In this document: one piece after another, positions 1-8,304 of the stretch
Layout of the letters: each line of letters opens with the position of its first letter
Numbering within the stretch: the stretch's first letter is position 1
DNA from: JAFDED01 sp964611635
Lineage (GTDB): Bacteria; Desulfobacterota; JAFDED01
Direction: 5' to 3'
Assembly: GCA_964611635.1 (NCBI GenBank)
Contig: CAZTAS010000172.1
Span: 1-14,512 of the forward strand
DNA length: 14,512 nt
Notes under the pieces: model-generated
Told to the model about the DNA's origin: nothing
Databases searched by the model: none
What the model saw: only the letters and a program-made list of their open reading frames with translations
Translations under genes and position numbers: made by a program

Positions 1-296
1 AGTATGAGGAAATGCCCCTCTTTGAATTTACACAAAAAGATTGACATTACCCAATAATCCATTCCTGCCCTATCAATAGCATCTATGCCGCTAAAGAAAT
101 TGAATGACTTCGCCAGTGAACATCATGTAGGATTATAGAAATGATAAGTTCAATGGCAAATTTTATTGCAACCATTGTGAAAGCCGGTTAATAACTGTAA
201 ACTGTAAATTGAATATCGATTTTCTATTCTTGACAAGTTGACACTTAAATGGATGCTGGCTCAGGAATTTGATTTGATGAAGTTCTGGGAAGAACG

Positions 297-324
297 TTGA
301 CATCACGATATATCACATTATAAT
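297..324 (+). promoter_or_regulatory. Consensus sigma-70 promoter for nadA-mfd
   Basis: TTGACA at 297-302 and TATAAT at 319-324 both match the housekeeping consensus at all six positions, with a 16-bp spacer. Transcription would begin near 331, leaving a leader of roughly 170 nt before the probable nadA start. It is the best promoter in the window, and the only gene downstream in that direction is nadA. Confidence 0.7.
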
Positions 325-387
325 TTATAAGAGAGATCCGAAAAAACTCCATTATAATAATATAATAACTTGTTTAACTTTTATTTA

Positions 388-400
388 TCAGACAGTCTGA
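388..400. promoter_or_regulatory. 13-bp palindrome, possible operator in the nadA leader
   Basis: TCAGACAGTCTGA is a perfect inverted repeat (six-base arms around one central A). It lies about 60 nt downstream of the -10 box of the 297-324 promoter and about 100 nt before the probable nadA start. The short, near-contiguous arms look more like a dimeric repressor site (for example TetR-type) than an RNA terminator, and no T-run follows. The cognate regulator is unknown. Confidence 0.35.
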
Positions 401-487
401 CACAAGTAATCTGTTATGTAATGGTTTTGAAAACCTTAGGGTGCTCTTCAAAATTTATATAATAACAGTTGCATGCTAAATTTATTT

Positions 488-493
488 AGGGGA
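488..493 (+). promoter_or_regulatory. Ribosome binding site selecting TTG start of nadA
   Basis: AGGGGA sits 6 nt before the TTG at 500. The upstream ATG at 473 has no purine-rich element in front of it (it is preceded by an AT-rich stretch ending in CAGTTGC). This favours TTG 500 as the true start. Confidence 0.6.
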
Positions 494-499
494 CACAAT

Positions 500-1420
500 T
501 TGGAATTGCTTGATCTACAAAAGAAAATTCGGAAACTATTGGTGGAAAGGGAGGGAATTCTGCTTGCTCACAACTACCAGCGTGATGAAATCCAAGATAT
601 TGCTGACCTCATAGGTGACTCGCTCGAACTTAGTCTCCAGGCCGCGAAGACCGACGCACGGGTAATCGTATTTTGCGGCGTGCACTTCATGGCTGAAAGT
701 TCTTCGATTCTTTCCCCTGATAAAACCGTTATTCTTCCCAGGCTGGATGCCGGTTGTCCCATGGCCGACATGATCACGGTTGACCAATTATGCAAGAAAA
801 AACGCGAACTTTCGGATCTTTTTATAATAACTTATGTCAATTCCACGGCTGCAGTCAAGGCTGAAAGCCATATCTGCTGCACTTCTGGCAATGTCGTCAG
901 CGTGGTCAATTCGGCCGACGTCAAACGGCCTATTCTTTTTACTCCAGACAGGAACCTCGGCCACTGGGCGCAAAAGAAAAGCGGAAAGGAGATGATTCTC
1001 TGGAACGGATTCTGCCCCACGCATCACCGGCTGACCCTTGATCAAGTGAATAATATTCGCCACCATCACCCGGAGGCTCTATTTGTAGCCCATCCGGAAT
1101 GTCGACCGAATGTACTGGCCATGGCCGATCATGTTTGCAGTACTTCAGGCATGTTCCATTTCGTCAAAAACAGCAATGCACAAGAGTTCATCATCGGCAC
1201 CGAGGAAGGCATACTTCATCCCTTGCGTAAACGCTTTCCTGACAAAAAATTTTTTCTGGCCTCTCCCACCATGGTGTGTCCTGAAATGAAAAAAACGCGG
1301 CTGGAGGATGTATATAGCGCGGTTCTAAAGATGCAACCCGAGATTAAGGTCCCGGAAGAAATTCGGATCCCTGCTCATGAAGCCTTGAAGCGAATGCTTG
1401 CCGTTCCAAGGGATCAGTGA
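500..1420 (+). CDS. nadA: Quinolinate synthase NadA
   Basis: Quinolinate synthase condenses iminoaspartate (from NadB) with dihydroxyacetone phosphate to give quinolinate, the second step of de novo NAD synthesis, using an oxygen-sensitive [4Fe-4S] cluster in the cytoplasm. Counting from TTG 500 the protein has 306 residues, the short form typical of thermophiles and anaerobes. The three expected cluster cysteines are present at C86 (GCPMAD), C172 (FCPTHH) and C260 (CPEM); their spacing matches the family. Other family motifs are LLAHNYQ near the N-terminus, FCGVHFMAE, and YVNSTAAVK. An ATG at 473 would add nine residues but lacks a ribosome binding site, whereas TTG 500 has AGGGGA at good distance. 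mfd follows after 12 nt, so the two are probably cotranscribed from the strong promoter at 297-324. nadB and nadC are not in the window. Confidence 0.95.
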   Translation: MELLDLQKKIRKLLVEREGILLAHNYQRDEIQDIADLIGDSLELSLQAAKTDARVIVFCGVHFMAESSSILSPDKTVILPRLDAGCPMADMITVDQLCKKKRELSDLFIITYVNSTAAVKAESHICCTSGNVVSVVNSADVKRPILFTPDRNLGHWAQKKSGKEMILWNGFCPTHHRLTLDQVNNIRHHHPEALFVAHPECRPNVLAMADHVCSTSGMFHFVKNSNAQEFIIGTEEGILHPLRKRFPDKKFFLASPTMVCPEMKKTRLEDVYSAVLKMQPEIKVPEEIRIPAHEALKRMLAVPRDQ

Positions 1421-1432
1421 GCTTTTCCCCTC

Positions 1433-4400
1433 ATGATCGAAAAAAATAACATGGAGGCAGAATCTTATGGCTACCTTCAAGAGGCTATAGAGGCCTTGCG
1501 AGGGGGCATATTCACCGTGGATGTCGTGGGACTTGAGGGGTCTGCTCTTGCGTTTCTGGCAGCCCGTGGCTTGGTGGAAACGGGCAAAACACTTTTGGTT
1601 GTTGTTCCCGAGACCAGTGATGCAGAGATCTTCTTGGAGAATGTGCGATTTTTCCTTGGAGAGAACCAGCCTTCAAGGGGCCAAAACGGACTCCTTCGGG
1701 CTCGCCTCCTGCCTCCCTGGGATACAATGCCAGGGGATCGCGAAGGGCCTGGAGTGGCCAACCAAGCCCGCCGTATTGATAGCCTCTGGGCGCTGGGCTG
1801 CAAAGAAAAACCATTCTTGATTGTAACCTCAGCCGCTGGTCTTATGCAGCGTGTGGTGCCCCGTGAATTCCTCGCAAATTCTTATTTTAAAATTTTTCAG
1901 GGTAATGAGTTTGAACAGAATGAGCTGGCGCATAGGTTGATGCAGTTGGGATATCTGCGGGTTCCCTTGGTGGAGGCACGCGGAGAATTCAGCGTCCGGG
2001 GAGGTGTCCTGGATCTATATCCACCATCCTGCGATTGGCCGGTACGATTGGAGTTTATGGGCGAGATAGTGGAATCCATCCGACACTTTCACCCCGAAAC
2101 CCAGCGCTCGTCCCTTCACCTGGATCAAGTACTGATCCTCCCTGCTCGAGAATTGCCCCTGGGAGCTTCATTCGCCAACAATGCTACAACCGAACTGCGT
2201 CATCGAGTGCACGAGATGGGATGTGCCGGAGGATTATTGCGGACGCTCCAAGAGAAAATCGAGCAAGGTGTCCCAGACCCACGTCTTTCCTTCCTCCTCC
2301 CGTTGTTTTTTCCCCGCCTGGAAACCTTATTTGATTTTCTGCCAGATCGGGCTGCGACTATCGTCTTGCATCCGGACCGCCTTAGATCATCGGCCGAAGA
2401 ATTCTATGACGTGGCGCATAAGCGCTTGGAACCATGGCAGGAGGATGGATTCCCAATACTCCTTCCGGAACAATATCTTTCACCAGAAGAACTTATGAAC
2501 CACCTGGACGAGCAGCCCCACCTGCGAATTCATGAGGTAGAGATTGCGGGTTTGGCAGGATACCTAGGCCGCTTTCTCCGTTATTCAACTCAATCCAATG
2601 CGGATCTGAGGAGAGAGATCCTGGCAGCCAGGTCTACCGATGGCATGCTTACTCCCTTGATCCAGCGCATTCATAATTGGCTGGATAATGGAATCATGCC
2701 GGCTATCGTCTGCCGAACAGAGAGAGAGCAGGAAAGGCTGACCGGTCTTTTGGAGGGCTACGGATTGCGGGTAAATCAAGAGGCCGGACCATACTACCCT
2801 GCATTTCTCTCCTCTCCCCCACTGCCAAGTCCTAAAACCGTGATGCTCTACCGAGGCTATCTATCCAGCGGCTTCAGAATGCCGGCGGAGCGGCTGATCT
2901 TTATCACCGAAGAGGAGATCTTTGGAGAAAAAATTCATCGACGACGCATTGCCAGGAAGGCAGCTCAACCTTTTGCAACAGACTTCAGCGACCTTCATCA
3001 GGGGGATTTTGTGGTTCACGTGGACCATGGGATAGGGCGGTATCGCGGGCTTGAACGCCTCCGGGTGGGAGAGATCGAACACGACTTTCTTCATCTTGAA
3101 TATGCTGGTAATGACCGACTATACATCCCTATAGATCGGTTGAATGCAGTCCAAAAATACGTCGGGCAAGACAGCTATGTACCCCGGGTGGATCGGCTTG
3201 GCAGCTCCTCATGGACCAAGGCAAAGAAGCGAGTGGAAAAGTCCCTGCGGCAAATGGCTGAAGAACTGCTTAAGCTTTACGCCGAAAGATGCATGGCTAG
3301 GGGCTATTCTTTTTCACCCAGCAATTCTTATACACATGAATTTGAAGCCGCCTTCCCTTACGAAGAGACACCGGATCAGGCCAGGGCTGTTGAGGAGGTC
3401 TACGCAGATATGGAGAGAGACCGATCAATGGATCGCCTTGTCTGCGGCGACGTGGGCTACGGTAAAACAGAAGTAGCCATGAGAGCGGCCTTCAAGACAG
3501 CTATAGATGGCAAACAGGTTGCCATGCTGGTTCCCACCACAGTGCTGGCGGAACAACATCTCCAGACCTTCAAGGAGAGACTCCAGGGATACCCGGTGGA
3601 AATTGAGGCATTAAGCCGATTCCGCAGCCAAAAAGAGCAAAAGCTCATCGTCCACAGGCTGCGTGAAGGAAAAATCGATATCCTCATCGGTACCCACCGA
3701 ATGCTAAGCAAGGACGTTGCTTTTCCAACTCTGGGACTTCTAATCGTGGACGAAGAGCAGCGCTTCGGTGTGTCGCACAAAGAACGAATCAAGAAACTGC
3801 GTCGTGAGGTTGATGTGTTGACTCTGACGGCCACTCCCATTCCCCGTACACTTAACATGAGCCTCATGGGGATCAGGGATATGAGCGTCATCGAAACGCC
3901 ACCTGAAGAGCGTTTGGCCATAAGCACCCAAGTATCCCGGTTCGATCCCGAACTCATCCGCGAGGCAATTCAGCGGGAGATGGCGAGGGGAGGACAGGTC
4001 TTTTTCGTTCACAACAGGGTTCAAAGCATCAGTGCCATGGCGCAGTTTATTCAACGTCTCATCCCCCAGGGGCGCATCGGGGTGGCTCATGGTCAAATGC
4101 CGGAGTACCAGTTGGAACAGGTTATGCTGCGATTTTTGAAAAAAGAGATCAACATCCTGGTATGTACAAACATTATCGAATCAGGCCTGGATATCCCGAC
4201 GGCTAACACCATCATCATTAATCGTGCGGACCGTTTTGGGCTTGCTGACATTTACCAGCTCCGTGGACGGGTTGGAAGATCAAAGGAACAGGCCTATGCT
4301 TATCTACTCATTCCACAGGAAGGGCTCATTACGCCCGAGAGCAGCAAGAGACTCCAGGCCATCCTAGAACACACTGATCTGGGGTCTGGTTTTAAAATCG

Positions 4401-5032
4401 CCTTAAAAGACTTGGAGATCCGCGGGGCTGGCAATATTCTGGGCCGAGATCAATCCGGCCACATCGCTGCAGTTGGCTATGAGATGTACATTCGTTTATT
4501 GGAGAATGCTGTGCGTCAGCTCAAAGGCGAAAAAGTGATTGAAGATGTCGACCCGGAGATTCATCTCCCGGTGGTTGCTCTCCTTCCGCAGAAGTTCGTG
4601 CCCGATACAGGACACCGATTGCAAATTTACAGGCGGCTGTCTGCCGCCAGTTCTATAGAAGATGTGGAGGCCATACGGGAGGAGATGGCCGACCTGTTTG
4701 GACCCCTGCCCCAGGAAGCCCTGGATCTGCTGGAGATCATGCGCATCCGCGTTTTACTCAAACGACTTCGAATCCGCAAATTGGACTATACTGGTCGGCA
4801 TCTGGTTCTCTCATTTGATGAATCAACCCCTATCTCCCCCAGCCACCTGGTGGAAATGGTCAGTCTTGAACCCAAGCGTTATCGCTGGATTTCGGACCAT
4901 AAGCTAATGGTGCGCCTCGGACAGGGAGAATGCGGTCAAATGCTTGGTATCATCAAAAAGTTCTTGAATCAGATATCTAAAAGTGATAACAATTATCAAA
5001 ATAGCAATAGCAAAATTCATTTTTCCTCCTAA
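1433..5032 (+). CDS. mfd: Transcription-repair coupling factor Mfd
   Basis: Mfd is a cytoplasmic DNA translocase that pushes or dissociates RNA polymerase stalled at DNA damage and recruits UvrA. The 1199-residue product shows the full domain order: a UvrB-like N-terminal half (about 1-400), the RNA-polymerase interaction domain (about 525-600, with HVDHGIGRYRGL), a RecG-like translocase with Walker A GDVGYGKT (672-679), Walker B DEEQ (773-776), TATPIPRT and the GRVGRS motif of helicase motif VI, then the C-terminal TRCF domain. Length is slightly above the E. coli protein. The last 20 or so residues are a polar N/S/Q-rich tail coded by AT-rich DNA and look non-conserved. Neither in-frame ATG (1433, 1451) has a strong ribosome binding site; the gene starts 12 nt after nadA, which suggests cotranscription. 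No T-rich terminator follows it. Confidence 0.97.
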   Translation: MIEKNNMEAESYGYLQEAIEALRGGIFTVDVVGLEGSALAFLAARGLVETGKTLLVVVPETSDAEIFLENVRFFLGENQPSRGQNGLLRARLLPPWDTMPGDREGPGVANQARRIDSLWALGCKEKPFLIVTSAAGLMQRVVPREFLANSYFKIFQGNEFEQNELAHRLMQLGYLRVPLVEARGEFSVRGGVLDLYPPSCDWPVRLEFMGEIVESIRHFHPETQRSSLHLDQVLILPARELPLGASFANNATTELRHRVHEMGCAGGLLRTLQEKIEQGVPDPRLSFLLPLFFPRLETLFDFLPDRAATIVLHPDRLRSSAEEFYDVAHKRLEPWQEDGFPILLPEQYLSPEELMNHLDEQPHLRIHEVEIAGLAGYLGRFLRYSTQSNADLRREILAARSTDGMLTPLIQRIHNWLDNGIMPAIVCRTEREQERLTGLLEGYGLRVNQEAGPYYPAFLSSPPLPSPKTVMLYRGYLSSGFRMPAERLIFITEEEIFGEKIHRRRIARKAAQPFATDFSDLHQGDFVVHVDHGIGRYRGLERLRVGEIEHDFLHLEYAGNDRLYIPIDRLNAVQKYVGQDSYVPRVDRLGSSSWTKAKKRVEKSLRQMAEELLKLYAERCMARGYSFSPSNSYTHEFEAAFPYEETPDQARAVEEVYADMERDRSMDRLVCGDVGYGKTEVAMRAAFKTAIDGKQVAMLVPTTVLAEQHLQTFKERLQGYPVEIEALSRFRSQKEQKLIVHRLREGKIDILIGTHRMLSKDVAFPTLGLLIVDEEQRFGVSHKERIKKLRREVDVLTLTATPIPRTLNMSLMGIRDMSVIETPPEERLAISTQVSRFDPELIREAIQREMARGGQVFFVHNRVQSISAMAQFIQRLIPQGRIGVAHGQMPEYQLEQVMLRFLKKEINILVCTNIIESGLDIPTANTIIINRADRFGLADIYQLRGRVGRSKEQAYAYLLIPQEGLITPESSKRLQAILEHTDLGSGFKIALKDLEIRGAGNILGRDQSGHIAAVGYEMYIRLLENAVRQLKGEKVIEDVDPEIHLPVVALLPQKFVPDTGHRLQIYRRLSAASSIEDVEAIREEMADLFGPLPQEALDLLEIMRIRVLLKRLRIRKLDYTGRHLVLSFDESTPISPSHLVEMVSLEPKRYRWISDHKLMVRLGQGECGQMLGIIKKFLNQISKSDNNYQNSNSKIHFSS

Positions 5033-5145
5033 TTTATCTTCATCATAGAGAAAAAACCTGAATTGCATCCGGTTAGAAAGGTGAGTAGTCCTTTTTGGCC
5101 ATTATGGATAAATAAATCTCGATTGGACCTTAATTACCAGCATAA

Positions 5146-5175
5146 TGACCTAAGCCTAGAGGTTGCTTGAGGTCA
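5146..5175. repeat. Bulged inverted repeat between mfd and the foldase gene
   Basis: TGACCTAAG (5146-5154) can pair with CTTGAGGTCA (5166-5175) with a single bulged base and an 11-nt loop. No run of T follows, so it is not a standard terminator. It may be a weak operator or an accident. A second AGGTCA copy overlaps at 5175-5180. Confidence 0.2.
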
Positions 5176-5227
5176 GGTCAACCAGGTAGGATTCAGTTCG
5201 ATATATGTTCGTAATATAAGGCAATCA

Positions 5228-6259
5228 ATGGGTACAAGCAATATTTGTCGCATGCGCTTGATGCATTTATGGTATCGAATTCCCGAATTGGGAAGGCCCG
5301 TTGCAGGATATCCACTTATTTTATTGTTGGCTTTTATCAGCGGAATGGTAATTCCAGCTCGGGCCCAGGATGTCGTATTGGATCGGGCAGTGGCTGTGGT
5401 CAACAATCGGCCCGTTTTGATCTCAGAGGTCAATGAACATATCTCTCGGCTGCTTCATAAATCAAACCCTTTGGAAATCAATTCTGAGATTCCTTTATCG
5501 CGAGAGAGGATCATTCAGCAGTTGATCGATGAAGAATTGATCCAGCAGGAAGCCGAAAGGCTTAATATTCAGGTAACACCTGAAGATCTTGAAAAGACCA
5601 TAGAGGAGATAAAGAAGCGCAATCAAATGAACACTAGCCAATTAATTCTGGAATTGGCTAAAGATGGCATTCCATTTCGCCAATATTGCAAAGATCTGAA
5701 GCGAGAAATAAGGAAATCGATAATCATCCGTCGCGAAATAATCAATCACATCATTATCAACGATGCAATGATACAAGAAGCATTTGAAGCGCGCAAAGAC
5801 AAGCACCAGAATAGCCTAAAAATCCGACTCAGGCAGATTTTTCAACCTTTCAACCCGGACAGCTCAGATGCGGAAAAAAAGGCGCTCCGCCTCGAAATGG
5901 AGAAGCTTCTGACCCTGCTAAAAAAGGAAGGCAACTTTGATCTAATGGCAAAGCGTTATTCTAAAGGCCCCAACGCCCCTCACGGCGGTGATATGGGATG
6001 GATTCAACTCAAAGACATTGCAAAACATCTGGCCGATGCCATCCGAAAACTCAAGAAGGGGGAAACTTCAGGTTTGATCGAATCGCTATTTGGAATCCAC
6101 ATTATAAAGGTGGACGACATTCAGCAAATGGCTGGCCCTTCCCATGAGGAGATTAAAGAGAACCTGCGCAAAGAGCTTTTTGAGAAAGAGTTCCAAAAAC
6201 GCTATGAGGCCTGGATCAAAGAGCTTCGGGAGGCGGCTCACATTGAGATCCGGTTTTGA
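5228..6259 (+). CDS. SurA-like periplasmic peptidyl-prolyl isomerase/chaperone
   Basis: A secreted parvulin-type foldase, likely helping outer-membrane proteins fold in the periplasm. The 343-residue precursor has a positively charged N-region, a hydrophobic core at about residues 29-43 (PLILLLAFISGMVIP) and a plausible signal-peptidase site after ARA (residue 46). Next comes a SurA N-terminal domain (about 48-190: DRAVAVVNNRPVLISEV, then QLIDEELIQQEAERLNI), and one parvulin domain (about 198-300), with SKGPNAPHGGDMGWI and a closing GIHIIKVDDI. E. coli SurA has two parvulin domains; here there is one, as in many deltaproteobacterial homologues. AAGG lies 6 nt before the ATG at 5228; this supports the unusually long N-region. 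A start at an internal methionine (residue 9 or 12) would also keep the signal peptide. It is probably cotranscribed with the regulator gene 58 nt downstream. Confidence 0.88.
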   Translation: MGTSNICRMRLMHLWYRIPELGRPVAGYPLILLLAFISGMVIPARAQDVVLDRAVAVVNNRPVLISEVNEHISRLLHKSNPLEINSEIPLSRERIIQQLIDEELIQQEAERLNIQVTPEDLEKTIEEIKKRNQMNTSQLILELAKDGIPFRQYCKDLKREIRKSIIIRREIINHIIINDAMIQEAFEARKDKHQNSLKIRLRQIFQPFNPDSSDAEKKALRLEMEKLLTLLKKEGNFDLMAKRYSKGPNAPHGGDMGWIQLKDIAKHLADAIRKLKKGETSGLIESLFGIHIIKVDDIQQMAGPSHEEIKENLRKELFEKEFQKRYEAWIKELREAAHIEIRF

Positions 6260-6317
6260 GCGCGATCCAGGGATGTCTCCTTTTCGCTGTTATTAAGGAT
6301 TTAAAGAAGGCGATACC

Positions 6318-7940
6318 ATGAATTCATCAAGACCTTTTAAATATAAACCGCCACTGCCATCGCTTCTTTCCTTTTTCATTGAAGATCTCTCCGAATTGAT
6401 TCTTCGGCAAACCTTGCCATTGGGAATTGGCCCACGCGACACCTTTTTCTCCGTCAACAGGGTATCTTTACCGGCCCAAGTTCCAAACCCATTACTTGGA
6501 GACAAAAACGCGCTAATCTCCTTGGAGGAACTTCGGTGCAAGATCAGAGAACTAGTCAGTTCCTTTTTGGGAAAAATAACATCCAGAGAATCACACATCC
6601 GCTTGACCGAAGAGATAATCCGGGAAGAGATAGAAGAATCGGTGCTGAAGGCAGGGTATAAAGAGTCAGATGCGGAAAATATAACATCTTTTATCATTTG
6701 CGATGGATTTTATGAACAGGTTCAGCACTACGGAGCTATAAGCAATTTTCTGAAGAAGGCCCCACTTCCTACCTTGATGGATGTTCGATTTATAGGTGGA
6801 GGCCTGGGGACCCCGGGCGCACTATTGTTCAAAAAAGAGAGTCCTTTCGGGGAGGTCATGCGGATGGTGGATCGCGTTGCATCCACCAACGCCAATGTGT
6901 TGATTCTGGGTGAGACGGGCGTGGGCAAAGAGCTTCTGGCCAAAGAGATCCACAGAAGAAGCCCGCGACGGGATAAAGCCTTTGTGGTGATGAACCTATC
7001 AGTGCTTTCGGAGGATTTAGTTGAAAGCGAAATGTTTGGCCACGAGCGGGGGGCTTTTACCGGGGCTTTTTCTCGACGCACCGGCAAGTTCGAGTTGGTT
7101 AACGGCGGTACACTCTTTTTGGACGAGATTGGTGAAATGTCTGCTCGAATCCAGGTTAAGCTCTTACGCTTTTTGCAGGAAAAAACCTTTGAGCGTGTGG
7201 GAGGCAATGAGACCATCTGCTCGGATGCGCGCCTGATCACCGCTACCAACAGGGACATGGAAAGGCTAATCCAGGAGGGTAAATTTCGCGAAGACCTTTA
7301 TTATCGGATTTGCGTATTTCCCATCCATATTCCATCCCTGCGGGAACGATTTGTGGACATCCCGCCGCTTGCATTTCATTTCATGCGCATGTACGCCCGA
7401 AAGCACAATCGGCCGGTCACGCGGCTCAGTAACGAAGCACTTCGGTCCTTGATGGATTACAGCTTCCCGGGCAATGTGCGAGAGCTGGAAAACATTATTG
7501 TAAGGGCAATATTAATGGCTGATGGAGACACCATAGAGCGAGAACACCTGATTTTCGGCTCTTCCGTTTCTTCCGCTGAGACCATCCCTTCCACTATTTT
7601 TTCCTATTTCCAGCAGCGCATGGATGAGACTCTAAACAACCTTGAGTCCGCAGAAATACACATTCTATCTCATCGGGACCGAAGCCGTGTGATCCAATAT
7701 CTGCAGGAGAGGAAAAACGAGTTGATTCGCTTCCTTGCCCTTAATAAAAACAGGAAAATACGCAACGCCGATTACCGGCGATGTTTTTCATGCTCCTCCA
7801 TTACCGCGCGCCGCCACTTGAAAATGCTTACCCAGTGTGGACTCCTGGCAGAAAACGAGACCAGACATAGAGGCCGTGGCGCTTATTATACCATCATGGT
7901 TCCTGCTGATCTCCGTGATGCCACACTCTCAAAGACCTGA
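6318..7940 (+). CDS. Sigma-54-dependent transcriptional activator with non-Fis C-terminal wHTH
   Basis: A bacterial enhancer-binding protein of 540 residues that uses ATP to open promoters held by sigma-54 RNA polymerase. The central AAA+ domain (about 165-400) is intact: Walker A GETGVGKE (198-205), the sigma-54 contact loop GAFTGA (245-250), Walker B GGTLFLDEIGEM (from 263), the sensor/arginine region LYYRICVFPIHIPSLRER, and FPGNVRELENI at the end. The N-terminal ~165 residues match no sensor domain I recognise (no receiver aspartate pattern, no obvious PAS or GAF). The C-terminus (about 466-530) lacks the usual Fis helix-turn-helix; instead ITARRHLKMLTQCGLL followed by GRGAYYTI resembles a winged helix of the kind found at the end of Fic-type proteins. 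AAGAAGG precedes the ATG by 7 nt. Its targets are unknown; I found no good -24/-12 site in this window. Confidence 0.9.
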   Translation: MNSSRPFKYKPPLPSLLSFFIEDLSELILRQTLPLGIGPRDTFFSVNRVSLPAQVPNPLLGDKNALISLEELRCKIRELVSSFLGKITSRESHIRLTEEIIREEIEESVLKAGYKESDAENITSFIICDGFYEQVQHYGAISNFLKKAPLPTLMDVRFIGGGLGTPGALLFKKESPFGEVMRMVDRVASTNANVLILGETGVGKELLAKEIHRRSPRRDKAFVVMNLSVLSEDLVESEMFGHERGAFTGAFSRRTGKFELVNGGTLFLDEIGEMSARIQVKLLRFLQEKTFERVGGNETICSDARLITATNRDMERLIQEGKFREDLYYRICVFPIHIPSLRERFVDIPPLAFHFMRMYARKHNRPVTRLSNEALRSLMDYSFPGNVRELENIIVRAILMADGDTIEREHLIFGSSVSSAETIPSTIFSYFQQRMDETLNNLESAEIHILSHRDRSRVIQYLQERKNELIRFLALNKNRKIRNADYRRCFSCSSITARRHLKMLTQCGLLAENETRHRGRGAYYTIMVPADLRDATLSKT

Positions 7941-7999
7941 GTATTAGAAAAAGGCCCAAGAAATTCGCACAAACAACATGCCTTAGGCGCTTTAATCTG

Positions 8000-8089
8000 A
8001 TGTGTGACAAGTTTTGTCCTAAATGTGAGAGGAGCGTCGTCGGCCAATTATCCAATTGGCCTGAAGGTATTGTGCAGGGCCATAATTGA
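8000..8089 (+). CDS. Candidate micro-ORF with CxxxCPxC motif (doubtful)
   Basis: ATG at 8000 opens a 29-codon frame ending in TGA at 8087-8089. Its start, MCDKFCPKCERS, has a cysteine pattern like half a zinc ribbon or rubredoxin-like knuckle. There is no clear ribosome binding site, and the reading frame stays open upstream to near the end of the regulator gene without another start. It may be a gene remnant or chance. Confidence 0.15.
   Translation: MCDKFCPKCERSVVGQLSNWPEGIVQGHN
8042..8061. repeat. Perfect 8-bp hairpin GGCCAATT/AATTGGCC
   Basis: GGCCAATT (8042-8049) and AATTGGCC (8054-8061) are exact inverted repeats around a 4-nt loop ATCC. No T-tract follows on either strand, so it is not a canonical terminator. 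It lies about 100 nt after the sigma-54 activator gene. It could protect the 3' end of that mRNA, or be a protein-binding site or a short mobile repeat. Confidence 0.45.
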
Positions 8090-8259
8090 GCTGATCCGCT
8101 TGGCGGCAGAGATCACGCCGCGTGTCTGAGTTGTACCAACTGAAAAAACATTTGATTTATCGTTGCAGATAAAAATGTCCCATACATTACATCGATGCCC
8201 CTTAAATTAATCCCACCCTTACTCATGATCCTCAATCCCTTTTTACAAAATCTTGGATG

Positions 8260-8273
8260 GCATTTTAAAATGC
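8260..8273. promoter_or_regulatory. 14-bp perfect palindrome upstream of membrane-protein gene
   Basis: GCATTTTAAAATGC reads the same on both strands and ends 31 nt before the ATG at 8305. That position fits an operator over or near the promoter of this gene. The sequence also looks superficially like a sigma-54 element (TGG...TGC), but the GG-to-GC distance is 11 instead of 10, so I do not call it one. Confidence 0.35.
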
Positions 8274-8304
8274 TATTGCGCACCTTTATTAGCAATGATA
8301 TATT

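Larger units (their letters stand above)
1..499. other. AT-rich intergenic region upstream of nadA
   Basis: No convincing gene is seen on either strand; the longest open stretches are under about 20 codons (85-138 and 141-191), have no ribosome binding site and are not recognised. The region is much richer in A and T than the genes to its right. It contains several TTGACA boxes (41-46, 230-235, 238-243, 297-302); only the last has a well-placed -10. A perfect palindrome lies at 388-400. The left part may be decayed sequence, but I cannot identify a parent gene. Confidence 0.6.
7941..8304. other. Intergenic region with several inverted repeats
   Basis: No confident gene is seen. The left half (to about 8130) is less AT-rich than the right half. 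It holds GACAA/TTGTC (8006-8018), the perfect GGCCAATT hairpin (8042-8061), AGTTG/CAACT (8129-8141) and the palindrome at 8260-8273. A 29-codon open frame (8000-8089) reads like a half zinc ribbon and is listed separately. No hairpin is followed by a T-run, so no intrinsic terminator for the regulator gene is identified. The density of inverted repeats could mean a remnant of a mobile element, but no transposase fragment is recognisable. Confidence 0.4.

Noticed and set aside
85..191. Two tiny ORFs (85-138 and 141-191) left of the nadA promoter
   Set aside because: Sixteen to seventeen codons, no ribosome binding site, and no recognisable motif.
41..243. Extra TTGACA boxes at 41, 230 and 238 as promoters
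   Set aside because: None has an acceptable -10 at 15-19 bp.
8258..8273. Possible sigma-54 promoter (TGG ... TGC) upstream of 8305
   Set aside because: The GG and GC are 11 nt apart, not 10, and the sequence is better explained as a palindrome.
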